In this document: in pieces, positions 16,423 through 20,176 of the stretch
Layout: the number at the start of each line of letters is the position of its first letter
Numbering within the stretch: the first letter of the stretch is position 1
NCBI GenBank assembly: GCA_002689565.1
Contig: NZGQ01000097.1
Span: 35,009-55,184, forward strand
Origin: Methanobacteriota archaeon
Lineage (GTDB): Archaea > Thermoplasmatota > Poseidoniia > Poseidoniales > Poseidoniaceae
DNA length: 20,176 nt
Direction of reading: 5' to 3'
Notes under the pieces: model-generated
Databases searched by the model: none
What the model saw: the letters and a program-made list of their open reading frames with translations, nothing else
Told to the model about the DNA's origin: nothing
Program-made: the position numbers and the translations under genes

Positions 16423-16785
16423 ATGGCAAACTACGAAGACATCGTCATAAAGCAAGGTACTGATGTTGCTATTGAACTTGAACTTATCAATGCCGATGGT
16501 AGTAAAAAAGACCTAACTAACCATTCCGTATCTGCAATGATGAAACGCAGATACCAAGATAGTGCCAACGACCCAATGACACAGGCATTTAACTCTGTTG
16601 TGGTAACACCACCAACGGATGGCATTGTCACACTATCACTCACCAATACACAGACCGATGCCCTTACTACTAGGGGTCGGTACCTTTATGATGTAGAACT
16701 TTCATATACAGACAGTGCAGGAAACAGCATTATTAGTCGTGTAGTTGAAGGACAAATTGAAGTATCACCCTCTGTGACGAAATAA
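16423..16785 (+). CDS. Ig-like small virion protein (BppU N-terminal-like family)
   Basis: This 120-residue all-beta protein has the pattern [20 protein letters not shown], then [17 protein letters not shown], a central [13 protein letters not shown] strand, [11 protein letters not shown] and a terminal [16 protein letters not shown] recall the arrangement 'KQG...DLTG...GRY-YDVE...VVEG-V-VSP-VT' from widespread phage baseplate/fibre-associated proteins, of which the lactococcal BppU N-terminal domain is the best known relative in outline. It is a single domain with no signal peptide. It follows a clear late promoter and precedes the long fibre gene by 14 bases, so it may sit at that fibre's attachment point or help assemble it. 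The ribosome binding site is weak (TGGA, eight bases upstream). Similarity is by memory only. Confidence 0.7.
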   Translation: MANYEDIVIKQGTDVAIELELINADGSKKDLTNHSVSAMMKRRYQDSANDPMTQAFNSVVVTPPTDGIVTLSLTNTQTDALTTRGRYLYDVELSYTDSAGNSIISRVVEGQIEVSPSVTK

Positions 16786-16799
16786 GGGAAAAGACCAAT

Positions 16800-19700
16800 A
16801 TGTCCATCAAAGTAGTTTATTCTGACGAAACAATCAAGATCAAGAGTATCAAGGTTGGTACTCCAGTAAAACGAGTTACCGCAGGTTCATTTGCTATCGG
16901 TAACTTGGGTGGTGTTGATGTTTCTCTGACCGAATCTAATGGTTCAATTCTAGCATACAACTCATCCACAGGTAACTATGAAGTTGCCAATCTGCGATCT
17001 GATGATAATATCAGTTTAGAGTGGGATAGTGGACAAGACAAATACACATGGGGACTCACCAATAACACATTTACTGGTGATATAGTACCAGACTCCAACG
17101 AGGCATATGACCTTGGTGCAGATGGAAAACGGTGGAGAGATTTATATCTAAGTGGAACCACCATTAAACTCGGAACTTTGTCAATACAGGATAGTTCTGG
17201 CAACATAATTGTCATCGATGGTAGTGGCAATAAACTAAGTCTTGGTATCGGATTAACATCAAATAATCTTCCAGTATTGTCGTTTGATAGTGAAAGTGGT
17301 ACTTTCGTATTTAACGATTCCGATCTGGCACAAACAGATGTTGCCGAAACTTTCCACCAAGGTCTGACTATCGTCAATGGTGCGACTGTTGATAGTGCAA
17401 CCATTACGAACCTTGCCACCACAACTCTAAAGACTGATACCATAACCAATGATACTTTAATCGGAAGTCAAGCATCTTTCGATAGTGCACAGATTGGCAC
17501 TCTACGAGTATCGGGTAATACTGTTCTTGATGGTAATCTTACTATAACAGGTACCGAGACAGTAGTCAATACCGAAACGATTAACCTTGCAGACAACACA
17601 ATTGTTCTAAACTCCAATGCCACTGGTGCACCAACCGAAAATGCGGGTATTGAGATTGAACGAGGTGACTCTGATAATAAGTCTTTCTTGTGGAACGAAG
17701 CAAACGATTACTGGACACTCAATGGTGAGACTCTAGAGACAACTGGTAAAGTTCTGTTCGGTAATGTCTATAGTACAGAAGGTGACTTACCAAGTGCATC
17801 AAACTATCATGGTATGTTTGCCCATGTACACGCAACAGGTAAAGGTTACTTTGCACATGGTGGTTCGTGGCATAAACTGTTGGATATGTCAAGTGCGAAC
17901 GATAGTGCAACAATAACTAATCTTGCGACTACTCAGTTGACTGCGAGTCAGGCAACATTCGATAGTGCAAACATTACTTCTGTGGGTGGTATCACTGGAT
18001 TCGATGCGACATCAACTTCTACTGTACGAGGATTGTTCTCTGCTAGTGGAGACCTGTCATATAATTCAACCACTGGTGTATTCTCTTTCGATGTGGAAGA
18101 TGTTTATACCAAGACTAACTTTGATTCCGACTTGGGTGATGCGATTGCGGGTGGTACAGGTATCACATTCGACAGTTCGGGTGATGTTATCTCTATTACC
18201 AATACTGGTGTTTCGGCAGGATCGTATGGTTCCGCATCGTTGATTCCGACATTTACCGTTAATGCTCAAGGTCAATTGACTGCGGCAGGAACAGTTTCAG
18301 TCGCAGGGGTTACTTCTACTTCATACGATTCTTCTAATGGTAACTTTACCATCAATACTGCTGATGGTGCTTCATTTACTTCAACCATAAATCTGAATCC
18401 ATTCACAACTAATAACCTTGCAGAACAAGGTAATCTGTATTACACTGATACTCGTGTAAGGAATGCAATCTCTGCAACAGATGCAGGGGGTGATGGATCA
18501 TTCTCGTATAACAGTTCGACTGGAGCATTTACCTATACAGGGCCCAGTGCGAGTGAAGTTCGTGCACATTTCAGTACCACTGGTGACTTGAACTATAATT
18601 CGAGTACTGGTGTGTTCTCTATTGATGTAGAACAAGTATACAGTCAGGCAAACTTTGATAGTGACTTCTTGACTCGTTTGGCAACGAAGATCGATAGTGC
18701 CTCTATTCAGTCACTCGAAACAACTTCTGCTCACATTGATTCGGCAACAGTTGTCAATCTGGCAACCACTCAATTAACTGCAAGTCAAGCAACCTTTGAC
18801 TCAGCAAACATTTTATCTTTGGGTGCGGTTGGTAGTGTAGATGCTACAACCACCTCAACCATTCGTGGATTATTCTCAAGTGGGGGAGACCTCACATATA
18901 ACAGTGGGACTGGTCAGTTTACCTTTGATGTAGAGAGTGTTTATACCAAGGCAAACTTTGACTCAGACCTCGGACTTGCAAACACTGGTCAATTACCAGA
19001 AGGAAGTAACCTCTATTATACAACCACTCGTGCGGATTCAGACTTTGATGTCAGACTTGCTACCAAAACAACAGCAAATGTGGCAGAAGGTACGAACCTT
19101 TACTACACTACTACTCGTGCTGATTCTGATTTTGACATTAGACTCGGCACGAAATCGACTACTAATGTCAGTGAGGGTAGTAACTTATACTACACCACTG
19201 CTCGTGCCGATAGTGACGCAAAGAATGCAGTATCAGTAACAGATGCAGGAGGGGATGGATCACTATCCTACAACTCCACAACTGGTGTCTTTACCTATAC
19301 AGGTGCATCGGCATCCGAAGCAAGGGCACATCTATCTGGCAATAAGGGTCTTACCTATAATTCATCTACTGGTGAGTTTAACATAGATTCCGCAAATGTC
19401 AAGGCAATGTTTGCAGGGAACAAGGGTCTATCCTATACGGATGGAACATTCGATATTGACTCTGCCAATGTCAAGGCAATGTTCTCTGGTGGCACTGGTG
19501 TTACATACAGTAATGGTGCAATCAGTATTGGTCAATCAGTCGGAACTACCGATGATGTAACATTCGGTAAGGTCACTCAGGACAGTGCCATATCGAAGGG
19601 TATTCAGTTCTTACCACAGACCAGTGCATTCTCACAGACTGCGGGTTCATTGTACTTTGATTCGGATAGACAGAAAGGTTTATCGGTTCGACTCAATACT

Positions 19701-20176
19701 CCCGAAAACGCAAATCCAGATGTGAACCTCAATATTGGTCAAGAAATATTCGTCTATGCATTTAACAATACTGGTGCCGCAATCAGTAATGGTGATGCGG
19801 TTTATATCTCTGGAACATACAATGGTGTTGATAACGACCCCTTGATAACCAAGGCAAGAGCAAATACCTCTGCGACTGGTCAACCGACTGGTCTTGCGAC
19901 AATGGACATTCCAAACGGTGCTCATGGTTGGGTAACTCGTTATGGTCTGGTTCGTGATGTAAACACTGCGGGAATGACGCCTGGAAATGTACTTTTCCTA
20001 TCTCCCGACTCTGCGGGTGTGGTAACAGAAACTCCTGTAACAGTTGATACTGGTTACCCATTCCACATTGGTCGTGTTATCACTGCGGATGCAAACACTG
20101 GTATCATCCTTGTTGACGGTGCGAGTGAACACTTTGATGACCTCCGTGTAGAGAACAAGATAAAGACTACTCAGTT
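16800..20176 (+). CDS. Very long repetitive tail-fibre/virion protein, running off the window (partial)
   Basis: From the ATG at 16800 (AAGGGA at 16784-16789) the frame is open for 1125 full codons to the window edge with no stop. Residues 1-70 begin [20 protein letters not shown], probably a virion attachment module. Then come Thr/Ser/Asp/Asn-rich beta repeats with [13 protein letters not shown]...SQAxFDSA units, a [20 protein letters not shown] domain (about residues 321-362) known from phage structural proteins, two copies of a 79-residue block (from residues 368 and 647), 29-residue EG(S/T)NLYYTTxRADSD repeats near residues 734-806, and two AGGDGSxSYN...SASExRAH blocks. From about residue 981, [20 protein letters not shown] starts a domain I recall from phage fibre proteins. 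No stop or chaperone domain is in the window. It is likely a trimeric fibre or large baseplate appendage. Confidence 0.85.
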   Translation, partial: MSIKVVYSDETIKIKSIKVGTPVKRVTAGSFAIGNLGGVDVSLTESNGSILAYNSSTGNYEVANLRSDDNISLEWDSGQDKYTWGLTNNTFTGDIVPDSNEAYDLGADGKRWRDLYLSGTTIKLGTLSIQDSSGNIIVIDGSGNKLSLGIGLTSNNLPVLSFDSESGTFVFNDSDLAQTDVAETFHQGLTIVNGATVDSATITNLATTTLKTDTITNDTLIGSQASFDSAQIGTLRVSGNTVLDGNLTITGTETVVNTETINLADNTIVLNSNATGAPTENAGIEIERGDSDNKSFLWNEANDYWTLNGETLETTGKVLFGNVYSTEGDLPSASNYHGMFAHVHATGKGYFAHGGSWHKLLDMSSANDSATITNLATTQLTASQATFDSANITSVGGITGFDATSTSTVRGLFSASGDLSYNSTTGVFSFDVEDVYTKTNFDSDLGDAIAGGTGITFDSSGDVISITNTGVSAGSYGSASLIPTFTVNAQGQLTAAGTVSVAGVTSTSYDSSNGNFTINTADGASFTSTINLNPFTTNNLAEQGNLYYTDTRVRNAISATDAGGDGSFSYNSSTGAFTYTGPSASEVRAHFSTTGDLNYNSSTGVFSIDVEQVYSQANFDSDFLTRLATKIDSASIQSLETTSAHIDSATVVNLATTQLTASQATFDSANILSLGAVGSVDATTTSTIRGLFSSGGDLTYNSGTGQFTFDVESVYTKANFDSDLGLANTGQLPEGSNLYYTTTRADSDFDVRLATKTTANVAEGTNLYYTTTRADSDFDIRLGTKSTTNVSEGSNLYYTTARADSDAKNAVSVTDAGGDGSLSYNSTTGVFTYTGASASEARAHLSGNKGLTYNSSTGEFNIDSANVKAMFAGNKGLSYTDGTFDIDSANVKAMFSGGTGVTYSNGAISIGQSVGTTDDVTFGKVTQDSAISKGIQFLPQTSAFSQTAGSLYFDSDRQKGLSVRLNTPENANPDVNLNIGQEIFVYAFNNTGAAISNGDAVYISGTYNGVDNDPLITKARANTSATGQPTGLATMDIPNGAHGWVTRYGLVRDVNTAGMTPGNVLFLSPDSAGVVTETPVTVDTGYPFHIGRVITADANTGIILVDGASEHFDDLRVENKIKTTQ
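17901..18974 (+). repeat. Duplicated 79-residue module in the long fibre gene
   Basis: Bases 17901-18137 and 18738-18974 encode ungapped 79-residue blocks that match at 60 positions by hand count, starting [18 protein letters not shown] in each and ending NFDSDLG. The copies lie 279 codons apart with many silent differences. A related shorter copy of the first part lies at about 17390-17490. Confidence 0.85.
18427..19380 (+). repeat. Two copies of an NLYYT...SYNSxTG...SASExRAH block
   Basis: The block [35 protein letters not shown] appears at about 18427-18617 and again at about 19179-19380, roughly 251 codons apart. Both are followed by a YNSSTG strand. Each looks like a modular shaft segment. 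Confidence 0.75.
18999..19217 (+). repeat. 87-base (29-residue) tandem units in the long fibre gene
   Basis: Units begin at 18999, 19086 and 19173, each encoding E-G-[S/T]-N-L-Y-Y-T-T-[T/A]-R-A-D-S-D, with D-[V/I]-R-L-[A/G]-T-K and a linker in the first two. A more distant relative ([10 protein letters not shown]) lies at about 18430. The third copy leads into a block similar to 18435-18560. Confidence 0.85.

Noticed and set aside
16976..17449. Reverse-strand open frame in the long fibre gene
   Set aside because: No start signals, no promoter, and antisense to a coherent fibre protein; its length is explained by codon bias of the + strand gene.

Overview
The window is a gene-dense late structural block of a tailed bacteriophage, most likely a T4-like (contractile-tailed) myovirus of the type found in marine cyanobacteria, pelagibacteria and vibrios. 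This rests on four points: a recognisable T4 gp8 baseplate-wedge homologue, a neighbouring very large DUF4815-type virion protein, T4-type late promoters (TATAAATA) ahead of genes, and a set of repetitive fibre proteins. The host cannot be told from this sequence alone. All genes lie on the + strand and are packed end to end with TAATG or ATGA junctions or gaps of 64 bases or less. There is no gene-free stretch over 300 bases, and I saw no tRNA, CRISPR array, insertion sequence, origin or convincing terminator.

Layout. Positions 1-3722 are the baseplate region: the C-terminal end of a probable gp6-like wedge protein, an unassigned structural protein (252-1259), a small fibre-like protein with its own late promoter (1302-2327), and gp8 (2364-3722). 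Positions 3734-9147 hold the 1735-residue DUF4815-type protein and a 68-residue coiled-coil protein. Positions 9147-14455 are the fibre region: an INEL/INEHD-repeat protein, then two adjacent paralogues of about 700 residues. Each paralogue has a related globular N-terminus of about 270 residues, a long aromatic-x-[G/R]-[N/D] tetrapeptide-repeat domain and a related C-terminal cap. Positions 14496-16358 form a small cassette: a lysine-rich coiled-coil protein, a GT8-like (GT-A) glycosyltransferase and a 2-oxoglutarate/Fe(II)-oxygenase-like protein, with overlapping reading frames. After a second clear late promoter come an Ig-like small virion protein (16423-16785) and a very long repetitive fibre protein (16800 to beyond the window end).

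How it may fit together. The baseplate genes build the wedge. The large DUF4815 protein and the fibre proteins probably decorate the baseplate periphery and contact the host. The most interesting part is the combination of two tandemly duplicated tetrapeptide-repeat fibres with an immediately downstream glycosyltransferase-oxygenase pair. Its position suggests post-translational decoration of the fibres (hydroxylation and/or glycosylation), but nothing in the sequence proves the substrate.
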